Origin: Planococcus sp. ISL-109
GTDB taxonomy: Bacteria > Bacillota > Bacilli > Bacillales_A > Planococcaceae
Reading direction: 5' to 3'
Length of the DNA: 64,000 bases
Assembly: GCF_018613655.1 (NCBI RefSeq)
Contig: NZ_JAGGPW010000023.1
Span: forward strand, 29,347-93,346
Of this stretch, positions 18,020 through 27,029 are shown one piece after another. Each line of letters starts with the position of its first letter. The first letter of the stretch is position 1. Under the pieces are notes generated by a model that was not told where the DNA came from, did no database searches, and worked only from the letters and a program-made list of their open reading frames with translations. A program made the position numbers and the translations under genes.

Positions 18020-18119
18020 GTGTCATACCCCTTTCCGTTTCGACTGCGCTTTCCACAAATCTTTCCTGCCTATAGTTTTCGACACAGGAAGGCTTTTCCC
18101 TGCCGCAACGCAGCAATAG

Positions 18120-18153
18120 AAAACGCCTCCGCTAGTTGCTAACGAAGGCGTTC
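18120..18153 (-). terminator. Terminator of the acyltransferase gene
   Basis: AACGCCTTCGTTAG/CTAGCGGAGGCGTT stem on the minus strand followed by TTTTC, a few bases after the stop codon at 18158. Confidence 0.85.
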
Positions 18154-18157
18154 AGGA

Positions 18158-20146
18158 TTATGAAGGGTCTTGCAAAGCCGGTTCGAGCTGTTCTTTCAAT
18201 GCCGGCCCTAAAGTTTTGGAATAAAGCGTCGTCAAATGGTGGTGATCGCGGTAGACGAGCACGTTGCCGACGACCGGTGAACAAGTGGTGCCTGTACAGA
18301 AATATTCGGACATGTCGGCAAACGATACATTACTCGATATGCCATCCGTATTTTCCCACGGCACGACATCGGATAAAGCCTCACTGCGCTCTACCGAACA
18401 ATTGGCGATGCTCAACTTGTCGAGGCAAAGCGTCGGGTCGACCTTCATGCGAGGATTATCACGCACGGCGAATATATCAGCAACTCCTTCAAAGCGTTGC
18501 CATTTCTCGATATACCCTCCTGGTACGGTATCCCCTTTATCCACCGTGGCGGTCGTAAAGATCATATCCGGCGGTTCTTCCATCAAATGTTCTTCCAGGT
18601 TATCGTTCCATTCCATGCATGATTCGGTCAGCAACTCATCAAAATCATCTGCGGTAAAGCGACACGCATCTTTAATGTAGACGTCGATGCGCATATTCAA
18701 TTCTTCCGCGATTTCTTCTAGCGCCGGGAACCAATGCCCCGAATGCGAACCGCCGACAAGCGCCACAACATGTTCAGGGTTTTCCGTCACGCCGAATGAA
18801 CAGTCTTTGAGATCTGTGCTTGTGCCGCCGTTTGTCGTGCAGTCATCCGCGCCGTAAAACGTCGGCAAGTCTTCTTTTGCTGTCAGGAAATCCGGCTGAA
18901 TGTCCGCTCCGCGTGTCGGCTGAATACCTTCTGACACGGCGCGGGCGCCTGGATTATCTTCCGTCGTAAAGCTTCCGCCTGTGCTTGCTTGGACAAATGC
19001 GCCCCACGACAAGCCGACTAAAAGCGCCGGCAACATCAAAGTCATGAGCACTGTCGACAAACGCTTTTTCGACTTTTTGACCGGCAACTGCCTCACCGGC
19101 GCTTCAACGAGCCGGATGGAGACAATCGACAATACGAAGGTCAGCGCCAAAATGCCCAAGCCGCCAAGGGTGGAAACCGTTTCGGTGTTGAAATACGCAT
19201 AATAGAAAACGAGCAACGGCCAGTGCCATAAATAAAAGCCATAGGAAATGCTGCCGAAATATTGGAACGGCTTCGAACCGAGCAATTTTTGCACGCCGAA
19301 TGCCTGGCCATTTTCAGCTGCGATGATGACCAAGATCACCCCACCGGTCGGAAGCAAGGCCGCAAATCCAGGGAATACAGTAGATACCGGCAGCACCATT
19401 CCGGTGAAGGCGATAACTGCAAGCCCCACCCACCCCATGATGAGATGGGCGCGGCCTGAAAACTTCAAATAAGGCAGCAATAACGCCAATATTCCGCCGA
19501 GGCTGAATTCCCAGACGCGTGCGAACGTATCGAAATAGGCCCATGGCTGATTGACCGCAGTAATATAAACCGAATAGCTGAGCGAAGCGATAAAAATAGT
19601 CGATAGCACAGCCAGCAAGGTTTTGCGCACCGGCGTCTTCAATATTTTCGTCGCGAATAAATAAACGAGCGTGATGATGATCGGCCATGTCACATAAAAC
19701 TGGCCTTGAATCGACAGCGCCCAGAAATGCTGAAACGGGCTCGCCTCATTGTTTTGCCCCAAATAATCGACTGCGCTATTCGCCAGCTGCCAGTTCTGGA
19801 AATAAAACATCGACGAAAACAATTCCGCAATCGTCTGGCGCCATGTACTCATAGGCAACAAGAAAATCGAAACTACTGCGGATATCGCCATCACCGTAAA
19901 CGCCAGGGGAAACAACCGTTTTGCGAGCCCCAATAAATTTTCTATATAATTGATGCGGCCATCCCGCACAATCCGTGACAAAAGAGATGTCGTAATCAAA
20001 TACCCCGAGACGATGAAGAAAACATCGACCCCGCCTGAAACCGAACCGATCCAAATATGATAAACTGCCACTAAAAGAGCTGCGACCGCGCGGACTCCTT
20101 CCAACTCCGGCCGAAAACGCTTTTCGGGCAAACGCAAATCAGTCAT
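18158..20146 (-). CDS. OafA/YrhL-type membrane acyltransferase with SGNH domain
   Basis: A 662-residue protein starting at ATG 20146, with GAGG eight bases upstream. The N-terminal part (about residues 10-370) is an acyltransferase_3 domain of about ten membrane segments, with the family signatures RPELEGVRAVAALLVAVYHI and DVFFIVSGYLIT. The extracellular C-terminal part is an SGNH-hydrolase-like domain: the nucleophile block appears as VALVGGSHSGHW, and the late DHHH segment supplies an Asp/His pair. Such proteins O-acetylate cell-wall or surface glycans. The acceptor is unknown. It is a single gene with its own terminator. Confidence 0.9.
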   Translation of the reverse strand: MTDLRLPEKRFRPELEGVRAVAALLVAVYHIWIGSVSGGVDVFFIVSGYLITTSLLSRIVRDGRINYIENLLGLAKRLFPLAFTVMAISAVVSIFLLPMSTWRQTIAELFSSMFYFQNWQLANSAVDYLGQNNEASPFQHFWALSIQGQFYVTWPIIITLVYLFATKILKTPVRKTLLAVLSTIFIASLSYSVYITAVNQPWAYFDTFARVWEFSLGGILALLLPYLKFSGRAHLIMGWVGLAVIAFTGMVLPVSTVFPGFAALLPTGGVILVIIAAENGQAFGVQKLLGSKPFQYFGSISYGFYLWHWPLLVFYYAYFNTETVSTLGGLGILALTFVLSIVSIRLVEAPVRQLPVKKSKKRLSTVLMTLMLPALLVGLSWGAFVQASTGGSFTTEDNPGARAVSEGIQPTRGADIQPDFLTAKEDLPTFYGADDCTTNGGTSTDLKDCSFGVTENPEHVVALVGGSHSGHWFPALEEIAEELNMRIDVYIKDACRFTADDFDELLTESCMEWNDNLEEHLMEEPPDMIFTTATVDKGDTVPGGYIEKWQRFEGVADIFAVRDNPRMKVDPTLCLDKLSIANCSVERSEALSDVVPWENTDGISSNVSFADMSEYFCTGTTCSPVVGNVLVYRDHHHLTTLYSKTLGPALKEQLEPALQDPS

Positions 20147-20284
20147 TTGCCATACCTCGCCATTCTTTAGTTTTGTGATAATCAAAGTCCGAAAGCATTA
20201 TTTCATGCTGTATAAGTTGAACTAGAGAAATATCAGTGAATTACTACTTATTCCTATACGATGATAATTTGCAGACTAAGAAAT

Positions 20285-20480
20285 AGACATGGAGCAAAAC
20301 AGCGCAGACTCCTTGGGGAGCAGAAACGGAGGAGGTTTTCCAACTCCGTTCAGCGCGAGCCCCAGGAAATGAATAAGCGAAGGGAAGCTAAGCTTATTCA
20401 TTTCCGATGCTCGAACGCAGTGAGAGTAGAGCAAAGCTTTTTTCGCAGCTGTTTTGCGGAATATCGTTGGCAGTGGACTC
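20285..20480 (+). repeat. Dispersed structured repeat, copy F (divergent, family 1)
   Basis: The stretch 20186-20788 holds no ordinary gene. It contains a family-1-like block (CGCAGACTCCTTGGGG ... GCGAGCCCCAGGAAATG), an AACGGAG/CTCCGTT inverted repeat and a perfect 14-bp inverted repeat (20365-20378 with 20392-20405). The last part resembles the inner hairpin of copy D near 56.8 kb. Confidence 0.45.
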
Positions 20481-20637
20481 TTATATACGAAATTATTCGT
20501 TCAACTTATAATAGAAAGAAAATTTTCAAATTGTCAAAATCCATTCCTTGCCACTCTCAAGTGTAACGTAATGAAATATAAGTCTCAATAGTATATCCGA
20601 TAGTCGAAATATTCTTATCGGCTTTAATCAAATCTTT

Positions 20638-20697
20638 TTGACAAATCCTCAATTTACTATAAAGTTATAATATATAGAAATTTCTGATAACAGGAGG
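20638..20697 (+). promoter_or_regulatory. Probable promoter and ribosome site of the sqr leader
   Basis: TTGACA at 20638-20643 is followed by an AT-rich stretch; TAAAGT after 16 bp is a weak -10, while TATAAT at 20666 is 22 bp away. An AGGAGG at 20692-20697 lies six bases before the first small ORF. The exact -10 is not settled. Confidence 0.45.
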
Positions 20698-20703
20698 CGA
20701 TCT

Positions 20704-20724
20704 ATGAATTCGACGCCCGGTTAA
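20704..20724 (+). CDS. Six-codon leader ORF before sqr
   Basis: ATG-AAT-TCG-ACG-CCC-GGT-TAA behind a perfect AGGAGG with six-base spacing. Its TAA overlaps the ATG of the next small ORF (TAATG). It may be a real leader peptide, or the remnant of a longer gene broken by a frameshift. No homologue recognised. Confidence 0.3.
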   Translation: MNSTPG

Positions 20725-20792
20725 TGGACAGCACAGCCTATAAGTTTTTGCCACGGGAATTACCTACTATTATGAATGGGGTGAACAGATGA
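20724..20792 (+). CDS. 22-residue ORF translationally coupled to sqr
   Basis: MDSTAYKFLPRELPTIMNGV plus two residues. It begins at the overlapping TAATG of the six-codon ORF and ends in TGA overlapping the ATG of sqr (ATGA). The chain of overlaps suggests ribosomes pass from the AGGAGG site through both small ORFs to sqr. It could regulate sqr by coupling or be a degraded gene. There is no known family that I recognise. Confidence 0.35.
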   Translation: MDSTAYKFLPRELPTIMNGVNR

Positions 20793-21973
20793 ATATCCAC
20801 CAAGTTGTTATTGTTGGCGGCGGGACGGCCGGCATTACGGTCGCCGCCAGATTGAAGCGTTTAATCAGCCATTTGGATATCGCCATTATCGAACCGTCCA
20901 AAAACCATTATTACCAGCCGATCTGGACACTCGTCGGCGGCGGCGTTTTCGACAAAAGCGTCTCCAAGCACGCTGAAGCCGAACTGATTCCAAAAGGCGT
21001 CAAATGGTATCAGGAAGCAGCCGACCAGTTCCAGCCCGAAAATAACCTTGTCATCATGAAAGACGGAACGGAAATCCACTATAAATATTTGGTCGTCTGC
21101 CCTGGCATTCAGCTCGATTGGAATAAAATCGAAGGGCTCGAAGGTAATGTCGGCAAATACGGCATTTGCAGCAATTACTCGTATGACCATGTCGATTATA
21201 CATGGGAAACAATCCGCAATTTCAAAGGCGGACGCGCCATTTTCACCCACCCGAATTCGCCGATCAAATGCGGCGGCGCACCACAGAAAATTATGTATTT
21301 AGCAGAAGAAGCCTTCCGCAACCAGGGCGTCCGAGACAAGTCGGAAGTCGTCTTCGAAACGGCGAATCCGACGATCTTCGCAGTCAAAAAATACGCCGAT
21401 ACATTGAACGAAATCGTTAAAGAACGCGATATCCACGTCAATTACCGCAAAGACCTGGTCAAAATTGACGGCCCGAACAAAAAAGCGACGTTCAAAGATT
21501 TGAATACGAATGAAGAAGAAACGCTCGATTATGAGATGATCCATGTGGTGCCGTATATGAGCGCACCGGAATTCATCAAAAAGAGCCCTTTGGCTGATGC
21601 TGCCGGCTGGGTCGAGGTCGATGCGTTCACTTTACAGCATAAACGCTATGACAATGTATTCGGACTGGGCGATGCGTCAAGTGTGCCGACGTCCAAAACA
21701 GGCGCGGCGGTCCGGAAACAAGCGCCTGTCGTCGTCTCGAATTTGTATGCCTTGTTGAAAGACAAAAAGCCGTGGCGCAAATACGACGGCTATACCTCTT
21801 GCCCGCTCGTCACCGGCTATCACTCGCTCATCATGGCTGAATTCAAATACGATAATGTCCCTTCTGAAACGTTCCCGTTCGATCAAAGCAAAGAACGCCG
21901 GAGCATGTATCTTATGAAGAAATACGGACTTCCCGCAATGTACTGGCAAGGCATGATGAAAGGCCGGATGTAA
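20789..21973 (+). CDS. sqr: Sulfide:quinone oxidoreductase
   Basis: A 394-residue FAD flavoprotein that oxidises sulfide and passes electrons to the quinone pool at the membrane face. Seen: the N-terminal dinucleotide fold VVIVGGGTAGITVAARL, YYQPIWTLVGGGVF, the catalytic cysteine region PIKCGGAPQK (C161), a second FAD motif VFGLGDASSVPTSKTGAA and a late cysteine C338 in TSCPL. Family length is normal. Its ATG follows GGGGTG and overlaps a small upstream ORF. No persulfide dioxygenase, rhodanese or CstR regulator lies next to it, so partners for the sulfur product are elsewhere. Confidence 0.92.
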   Translation: MNIHQVVIVGGGTAGITVAARLKRLISHLDIAIIEPSKNHYYQPIWTLVGGGVFDKSVSKHAEAELIPKGVKWYQEAADQFQPENNLVIMKDGTEIHYKYLVVCPGIQLDWNKIEGLEGNVGKYGICSNYSYDHVDYTWETIRNFKGGRAIFTHPNSPIKCGGAPQKIMYLAEEAFRNQGVRDKSEVVFETANPTIFAVKKYADTLNEIVKERDIHVNYRKDLVKIDGPNKKATFKDLNTNEEETLDYEMIHVVPYMSAPEFIKKSPLADAAGWVEVDAFTLQHKRYDNVFGLGDASSVPTSKTGAAVRKQAPVVVSNLYALLKDKKPWRKYDGYTSCPLVTGYHSLIMAEFKYDNVPSETFPFDQSKERRSMYLMKKYGLPAMYWQGMMKGRM

Positions 21974-21977
21974 CCCT

Positions 21978-22014
21978 AAGCTGAAAACGGAGATTTCCGT
22001 TTTCAGCTTTTTTG
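21978..22014 (+). terminator. sqr terminator
   Basis: 14-bp stem (21978-21991 with 21996-22009), short loop, then a T run, right after the stop codon. Confidence 0.9.
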
Positions 22015-22030
22015 TGCTTCCATTCCCACG

Positions 22031-22067
22031 AAAAAAAGCTTCGCCGCTAATCGGCGAAGCTTTTTTT
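22031..22067. terminator. Bidirectional terminator between sqr and copD
   Basis: A 16-bp perfect stem (22031-22046 with 22052-22067) with A7 and T7 at its ends. It ends the minus-strand copD gene, whose stop codon touches it, and backs up sqr termination. Confidence 0.9.
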
Positions 22068-23128
22068 CAAAATAGAAAACTGAACATCAAGCCGATATAC
22101 ATCGCGGCGACAAATCCAATTCCGAAAACGAATGCGAGCCATTCCGGCAATTGTTTGCGGTAGCTGAGCCACTGCAAGCCGAGACATAATAGGCTGATCC
22201 CCATCAATAAAAATCCGTCGATATTCGGTGTCCATACGGCATTTATCGGGATATACTGCGGCCCGACCAGCCATTCCGAAAACGGGGCCACGCCTTCTAA
22301 GCGGAAGGTTTCGTTGACGTTATGCGGGGGCGCCAGTTTGCTCATAAACGCCGTGATCAACAGCACGAGCAATAAGAGCCAGCTCTCCACTTTGAGCCAC
22401 GCCCGGTTCGGCGCATCCCCCTTGGATAAAATCGCATTGATCAAAGCTGCGAGCAACAGCGGCACGACGCTCAAATGCTTGAGCAATAATAATTGCCCGT
22501 ACGGCAGCACCCATGAACTCGCGTAATCTGTTGGTGCAACAAAGAACAGCATGAGCCAAATTCCTGTGCCGACCAAGACAACCATCATCGCCACGGAAAA
22601 TGGCGTAAACCAGCGGAGAAATGATCGCCAATTATCAGCGCTTTTCAAAAACCACGCGATATGGATGAGCACACCCGCCCATAACACGAGCGCAAGAAAA
22701 TGGATCGTGTGGCCGATAAAGCCTTGCCACTCGGCAATCGATGCCGCGTGGCTCGCATAGCCGACGTTCACTACGCTGAGCACAAGCCAAAACGCCCTTA
22801 CGGCTGCAGAACCGCCGCGCCACACTGTCATAAACCACGCGACCGCGATCAAGATGCCGAACACATAGCTCTGGCCAGTGCGGAATTTTACCACGACATC
22901 AATGGCTGCTTGCGGCAAACCATATGCGTCGGACAGCAACAGCACAAGCTGAATGACCGGTGCAGCCAGTAAAACCGGCACGAGTGCGAGTGCGATAAGC
23001 ACTAGCTTTTTCGATACTCTAATGAGCGGCTTTCGCTCTTTTTTGATAAAGCGCAGTACGACGTCCCCTGCCAAAAATGCCAATACGGCATAAAGCAGGA
23101 AATCCGACAGCGCAATGAACCAGTTCAT
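22067..23128 (-). CDS. copD: CopD-family copper resistance membrane protein
   Basis: A 353-residue protein with about nine membrane segments and the CopD domain. His residues lie within or near the membrane spans (SHAASIAEWQGFIGHTIHFLALVLWAG split over two helices, LLLKHLSVVPLL, APPHNVNETF). CopD proteins are linked to copper movement across the membrane. Its ATG overlaps the stop of the CopC gene, as in B. subtilis YcnJ where CopC and CopD are one fused protein; here they are two coupled genes. No copper regulator (CsoR, YcnK) is seen nearby. Confidence 0.9.
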   Translation of the reverse strand: MNWFIALSDFLLYAVLAFLAGDVVLRFIKKERKPLIRVSKKLVLIALALVPVLLAAPVIQLVLLLSDAYGLPQAAIDVVVKFRTGQSYVFGILIAVAWFMTVWRGGSAAVRAFWLVLSVVNVGYASHAASIAEWQGFIGHTIHFLALVLWAGVLIHIAWFLKSADNWRSFLRWFTPFSVAMMVVLVGTGIWLMLFFVAPTDYASSWVLPYGQLLLLKHLSVVPLLLAALINAILSKGDAPNRAWLKVESWLLLLVLLITAFMSKLAPPHNVNETFRLEGVAPFSEWLVGPQYIPINAVWTPNIDGFLLMGISLLCLGLQWLSYRKQLPEWLAFVFGIGFVAAMYIGLMFSFLF

Positions 23129-23700
23129 CGTTTCTTACGCATCAATATGACTGCACCGATCAGCAGCACAATTGCGAGCCCAGCAATGATGAGCGTCGTA
23201 TTGCTTCCGGACTGTTCTGCAGGAGCTGCCTGTTCACTTGCCGCAGCTTCTTCGGTCACTTCCGATTCCACCTCGGACTCTTCCGCAGCTGCCTCATCTG
23301 TAACTTCTTGTTCCGCTGCTTGGTCTTCTGCTTCTTCGGCTGCTTGTTCAGTCACGCCGGTTTCCAACTCAAACGCAAGCGTCCCTTCAATCGGGTGGCC
23401 ATCTTCACTCAGTACGGCATATTCCACAATATACGAACCATCAAACAACTCTTGCGCCGGCGTGCCGATCAATTGATCGTCCATCACTGCCACTTCACTA
23501 AAGTCGACCGCTTCGCCGTCTGCCGTCATGCTCATCGTGCTGCCTTGCTCGATCCCGGCACTGAAATCCAGCGCAATCTTCTCGATTTGCTTTGTCACGA
23601 CAGCTCCTTCGGCCGGAATGGACGCTTCAAGTACCGAATGCGCCTGGGCTGACGTCGGCAAAACGAGTAATGCACTAAGTAATAATAATGTTTTTTTCAC
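23125..23700 (-). CDS. copC: CopC-domain copper-binding protein with C-terminal anchor
   Basis: A 191-residue exported protein: signal peptide with AQA-HS cleavage (about residue 20), so the mature chain begins with His, a usual copper(II) ligand. The CopC beta-sandwich follows (SVLEASIPAEGAVV ... VEYAVLSEDGHPIEGTLAFEL, with DGH as a second ligand site). Next is a Glu/Ala-rich linker of about 50 residues and a C-terminal membrane helix ending in RKKR. It should hold copper outside the membrane for CopD, with which it is translationally coupled. Confidence 0.92.
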   Translation of the reverse strand: MKKTLLLLSALLVLPTSAQAHSVLEASIPAEGAVVTKQIEKIALDFSAGIEQGSTMSMTADGEAVDFSEVAVMDDQLIGTPAQELFDGSYIVEYAVLSEDGHPIEGTLAFELETGVTEQAAEEAEDQAAEQEVTDEAAAEESEVESEVTEEAAASEQAAPAEQSGSNTTLIIAGLAIVLLIGAVILMRKKR

Positions 23701-23851
23701 TTGATAATTCCTTCTTTCTCACTGGATCATATTCGCTGGCGAATGCGCTTATACCGCCAATCGCTCTTTTCAGCCTATTGGATTTCATTATAAGAAACAA
23801 GAGCAGTGAACTTGGAATTTTGAAGTTTTCCTGAAACTTGGGAGGGAAGGC

Positions 23852-23881
23852 AAAAAGCTCCGAATGGCTTCGGAGCTTTTT
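23852..23881 (-). terminator. Terminator of the symporter gene
   Basis: AAAAAGCTCCGAA/TTCGGAGCTTTTT palindrome with a four-base loop, just after the stop codon at 23889 on the minus strand; T-rich on both sides. Confidence 0.87.
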
Positions 23882-23888
23882 GATGAAC

Positions 23889-25403
23889 TCACAATCCCCT
23901 CACAGCTTCCTGCGCCATTCTTTCCCGCTTCTTCAGCGCTTCAGCAAGCAGACTAACCGAAATCATCGACCCGAAACCGAGGATGGAACTGAAGAACATC
24001 GCTTGAAAGACGTGCTCGATGATGCCGGTGCCAGTCAAAATCATATAGCAGCCTGCCCCGCTAACAACGGATGCGATGGCGCCGGATTTGTTGGCGTGCT
24101 TCCAGATATAGCCGAGGCTAATCGGCGCTGCGATGCCGCTGATGATGGCGGATGTGCCGAAGTTGGTCAACAGCGCCAAGGATTCCGGGCGGTTCATCGA
24201 CATATACAGCGACAGCAGCCCGATAAAGACGAGTGAGATTTTCGATGCTTTCAGCACTTTGCCGTCGAGTTCCTGTTCCGTTAAGTTTTTATTTTTATAC
24301 AGAACCGGAACGGCCAGCACTTTGAACAAATCGTTGCCGATGCTGTTAGTGATACCGAGATATAAGCTGTCGGTCGTCGACAAGATTGCCGAGATCAGCC
24401 CCATGACGAGAAGCGCGACGATGACGACCGGGAATGCTTCCATGATATACGCCGGAATGGCGCTGTCCGCAGAAGCGAGTCCCGGCAAGATGATACGAGC
24501 AGCAAGTCCTGCAAATACCGAGAAGATCGACAGCGTAAACAATGAAATGCCGGCGGACAAAGTGAATGTCCGGAGGTCTTCTTCTTTTTCGACCGTCAGC
24601 ACTTTGTTCATCAAATGCGGCAGCAGGACGAATGAAAACAACAGCCACTGTATGCTCAAAACCGCAAAGCCGCTATAGAACGGCCCGCCTGTCGACAGTG
24701 GTGCGACGAGCGCCGGGTCGATTGCACGGAGTTCCGACTGCAGCGTACCGAGCACATTCCAGCCGCCGCCGATCGTCCAAAGTAACGAAACGAATAATAG
24801 AATCGACACCGCCCCCATCGTGATGCCTTGGATGCCGTCGCTGACAATCTGTGCAAACGCACCACCAAGGCTCACATAGACGACCGTAATGAAGACGCCG
24901 ATTGCGATGCCCCATAAATAGGGGATGCCGATGACCGTCTCGAACATCGTCGCCAGCCCGACGTTTTGACCGACGATATAATAGACATTGAATAACACTA
25001 ACAGCGCGACGAGTACTTGCAATACTTTGCTGTTGTAGCGGTTGCCGAGCCACTGCGGCACCGTCAAGCTGCCGCCATTTTTCTGGCCGTAGCGCCAAAA
25101 GGTTTTTGTGAACAGCAGCAGCCCGAGCCATGTGACCCCGAAGCAGCCGATTGTATACCACAGCGTCGACAACCCGTATGTATAAGCCCAGCCCGGCACA
25201 CCGAGGAATAAATTGGCGCTCGCATAGGAAGCGCCAAAACTGACACCGACGATCGCGGGACTGACTTTTCCTCTAGCGATTGCGAAGCCTTTCATCGAAC
25301 CGCTATGGACCGCTCCTTTTTTCCCGAGCCAGGTCGTGAAGGCGAAATAGCCGACGAGCATTACGATGATCAGCGGCAAGAGCCAAGCAGTTTCATCACG
25401 CAT
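23889..25403 (-). CDS. Sodium:solute symporter family transporter
   Basis: A 504-residue SSS-family (LeuT-fold) permease with about 13 membrane segments. Family marks: FAIARGKVSPAIVGVSFGAS near the first helices, GGAFAQIVSDGIQGI, MGLISAILSTTDSLYLGITNSI (the conserved sodium-site helix) and the GSMISVSLLAEAL end. The solute cannot be told from sequence. It overlaps by 8 bp with a 36-residue membrane protein and follows an S-box-controlled flavin monooxygenase, which suggests an organosulfur substrate (inference). Confidence 0.92.
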   Translation of the reverse strand: MRDETAWLLPLIIVMLVGYFAFTTWLGKKGAVHSGSMKGFAIARGKVSPAIVGVSFGASYASANLFLGVPGWAYTYGLSTLWYTIGCFGVTWLGLLLFTKTFWRYGQKNGGSLTVPQWLGNRYNSKVLQVLVALLVLFNVYYIVGQNVGLATMFETVIGIPYLWGIAIGVFITVVYVSLGGAFAQIVSDGIQGITMGAVSILLFVSLLWTIGGGWNVLGTLQSELRAIDPALVAPLSTGGPFYSGFAVLSIQWLLFSFVLLPHLMNKVLTVEKEEDLRTFTLSAGISLFTLSIFSVFAGLAARIILPGLASADSAIPAYIMEAFPVVIVALLVMGLISAILSTTDSLYLGITNSIGNDLFKVLAVPVLYKNKNLTEQELDGKVLKASKISLVFIGLLSLYMSMNRPESLALLTNFGTSAIISGIAAPISLGYIWKHANKSGAIASVVSGAGCYMILTGTGIIEHVFQAMFFSSILGFGSMISVSLLAEALKKRERMAQEAVRGL

Positions 25404-25506
25404 TGCGCTCGCCTCCTTTAGTTTTCGGTTTCGGGTACAATTTGTTCCATAAAGTCAGCCCCGCTATCCAGAAGACAACGACGCCGATCCAGTAAGCTGT
25501 CAGCAT
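25396..25506 (-). CDS. 36-residue membrane protein, likely symporter small subunit
   Basis: Too short for usual ORF calls. ATG 25506 has GGAGG seven bases upstream; the ATG at 25512 is too near that site. The product begins MLTAYWIGVVVFWIAGL, has one membrane helix and ends in a basic tail (KLYPKPKTKGGERNA). It starts 13 bp after the monooxygenase stop and overlaps the symporter start by 8 bp. Small one-helix accessory proteins encoded just before SSS permeases are known in bacteria; that is my reading here. Confidence 0.75.
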   Translation of the reverse strand: MLTAYWIGVVVFWIAGLTLWNKLYPKPKTKGGERNA

Positions 25507-25519
25507 ACCCATTCCTCCT

Positions 25520-26911
25520 TTATTTCCCGACTACTTCATGCAAATCCTTGAAGCGGATGCCCGGGTGATCTTCTTTCAAATGCGCTTGGTTCGTTCCAGA
25601 GACTTTTTCGCGGTATGTGCCTTCCGTGTATTCTGTTTGGACAAGTCCGCGCTCCTGCAGCACCGGAATGACCAGTTCGACAAAGTCTTCGAAACTGCCG
25701 GGTGCCAGTGTGTAAGCCAAGTTAAAGCCGTCGACGCCGGTCTCATCTCTCCAGCGCTCGACTTCATCTGCCACTTGTTCCGGCGTTCCGACCGCGACCG
25801 GCCCTCTTCCGCCAATGCCGACAAACGTGGCCAGCTCGCCGATTGTCCATTTGCGGTCCGGGTCCGCGCGTGTGAACACTTCGACCGCTGACTGCATCGA
25901 ATTGCTTTGGATATATTCCAGCGTGTCATCCGGCTCGTATCCGGAGAAATCGATGCCTGTCCAGCCGCTGAGCAGCGCCAGTGCCCCTTCGTAGCTGACG
26001 TAGCTTTTCAGTTCTTCGTATTTCGCCTGCGCTTCTTGTTCGGTCTTGCCGACGATCGCGGTGAATGTCGTATAGACGAGCACATCTTCCGGATTGCGGC
26101 CGTTCGCACGTATGCGTTCGCGCAATGCGTCGACGCCTTTTTTCACGACCGGAATCGTCGGCCCTGCAGTAAAAACGGATTCGGCGTGCTGTGCCGCAAA
26201 TTCCCGGCCGCGCGGCGATGCGCCTGCTTGGAACAACACCGGCGTGCGCTGCGGTGACGGTTCCGCTAAATGGGCTCCCGGCACTTTAAAGTATTTGCCT
26301 TCGTGGCGGATGTCGTGGACCTTCGACGGGTCGGTATACACTCTCGACTGTTTGTCGCGGACGACCGCGCCGTCTTCCCAGCTGCCTTCCCATAATTTAT
26401 AGCAGACATCCAAATACTCCGCCGCAAATTCATAGCGTTCGTCGTGGCTCATCTGGTCTTCCAGGCCGATATTGAGTGCTGCGCTTTTCAAGTAGGAAGT
26501 GACCACGTTCCAGCCGATGCGCCCTTTCGTCAAATGGTCGAGAGTCGACATGCGCCGCGCGAACGTGTACGGATGTTCATGGCTCACGGACGCCGTCACC
26601 CCGAAACTCAAATGCTTTGTCACCGACGACATGAGCGGCACGACCAATAATGGATCGTTGACCGGTGTCTGCACCGCATTGCGGAGCGCCGCATCACGCG
26701 TGCCGCCATAGACGTCATATGTGCCTAATACATCTGCTAGGAACACCGCATCAAACTTCCCTTTTTCCAACAGCTTCGCGAGTTCGATCCAGTATTCGCT
26801 GTCCTTGTACGTATGCGACCGGTCGTCCTCGTGGAGCCATAATCCCGGCGACTGATGTCCACCTGCACACACCATCTCAAAAGCATTCAAATAAATTCGT
26901 TTTTTCGTCAT
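25520..26911 (-). CDS. Flavin-dependent monooxygenase, NtaA/SnaA/DszA/SoxA type
   Basis: A 463-residue member of the two-component FMNH2-dependent monooxygenases (LLM superfamily). Seen: LNAFEM start, GGHQSPGLW, KLLEKGKFDAVFLADVLG, GVTASVSHEHPYTFARR, STLDHLTKGRIGWNVVTS, LFQAGASPRGREFAA and FVGIGGRGPVAVGTPEQVADE. Relatives cleave C-S or C-N bonds (dibenzothiophene sulfone, nitrilotriacetate). The S-box leader places it in sulfur metabolism, so freeing sulfite or a thiol from an organosulfur compound is likely (inference). The flavin reductase partner is not in this operon. Confidence 0.93.
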   Translation of the reverse strand: MTKKRIYLNAFEMVCAGGHQSPGLWLHEDDRSHTYKDSEYWIELAKLLEKGKFDAVFLADVLGTYDVYGGTRDAALRNAVQTPVNDPLLVVPLMSSVTKHLSFGVTASVSHEHPYTFARRMSTLDHLTKGRIGWNVVTSYLKSAALNIGLEDQMSHDERYEFAAEYLDVCYKLWEGSWEDGAVVRDKQSRVYTDPSKVHDIRHEGKYFKVPGAHLAEPSPQRTPVLFQAGASPRGREFAAQHAESVFTAGPTIPVVKKGVDALRERIRANGRNPEDVLVYTTFTAIVGKTEQEAQAKYEELKSYVSYEGALALLSGWTGIDFSGYEPDDTLEYIQSNSMQSAVEVFTRADPDRKWTIGELATFVGIGGRGPVAVGTPEQVADEVERWRDETGVDGFNLAYTLAPGSFEDFVELVIPVLQERGLVQTEYTEGTYREKVSGTNQAHLKEDHPGIRFKDLHEVVGK

Positions 26912-26965
26912 CGTCTTGTTCCTCCTCCTGAAAATCGGTAATTTACGCAGCCCTCAGGTGAAAAT

Positions 26966-27008
26966 AAAAATAGCCCTCTTTTCTCATCAAACGAGAAAAG
27001 AGGGCTAT
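26966..27008 (-). terminator. Riboswitch-controlled terminator before the monooxygenase
   Basis: Perfect 16-bp stem (26970-26985 with 26993-27008), seven-base loop and T5 on the minus strand, between the S-box aptamer and the gene. Confidence 0.92.
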
Positions 27009-27029
27009 CTGAATTTGGACGGGTCCGCT

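Noticed and set aside
20638..20671. TTGACA with TATAAT as an sqr promoter
   Set aside because: The spacing is 22 bp, too long for a sigma-A promoter; kept only as an unresolved promoter region.
25510..25512. Upstream ATG for the 36-residue membrane protein
   Set aside because: It lies one base from the GGAGG, too close to be used; the ATG at 25506 has proper spacing.
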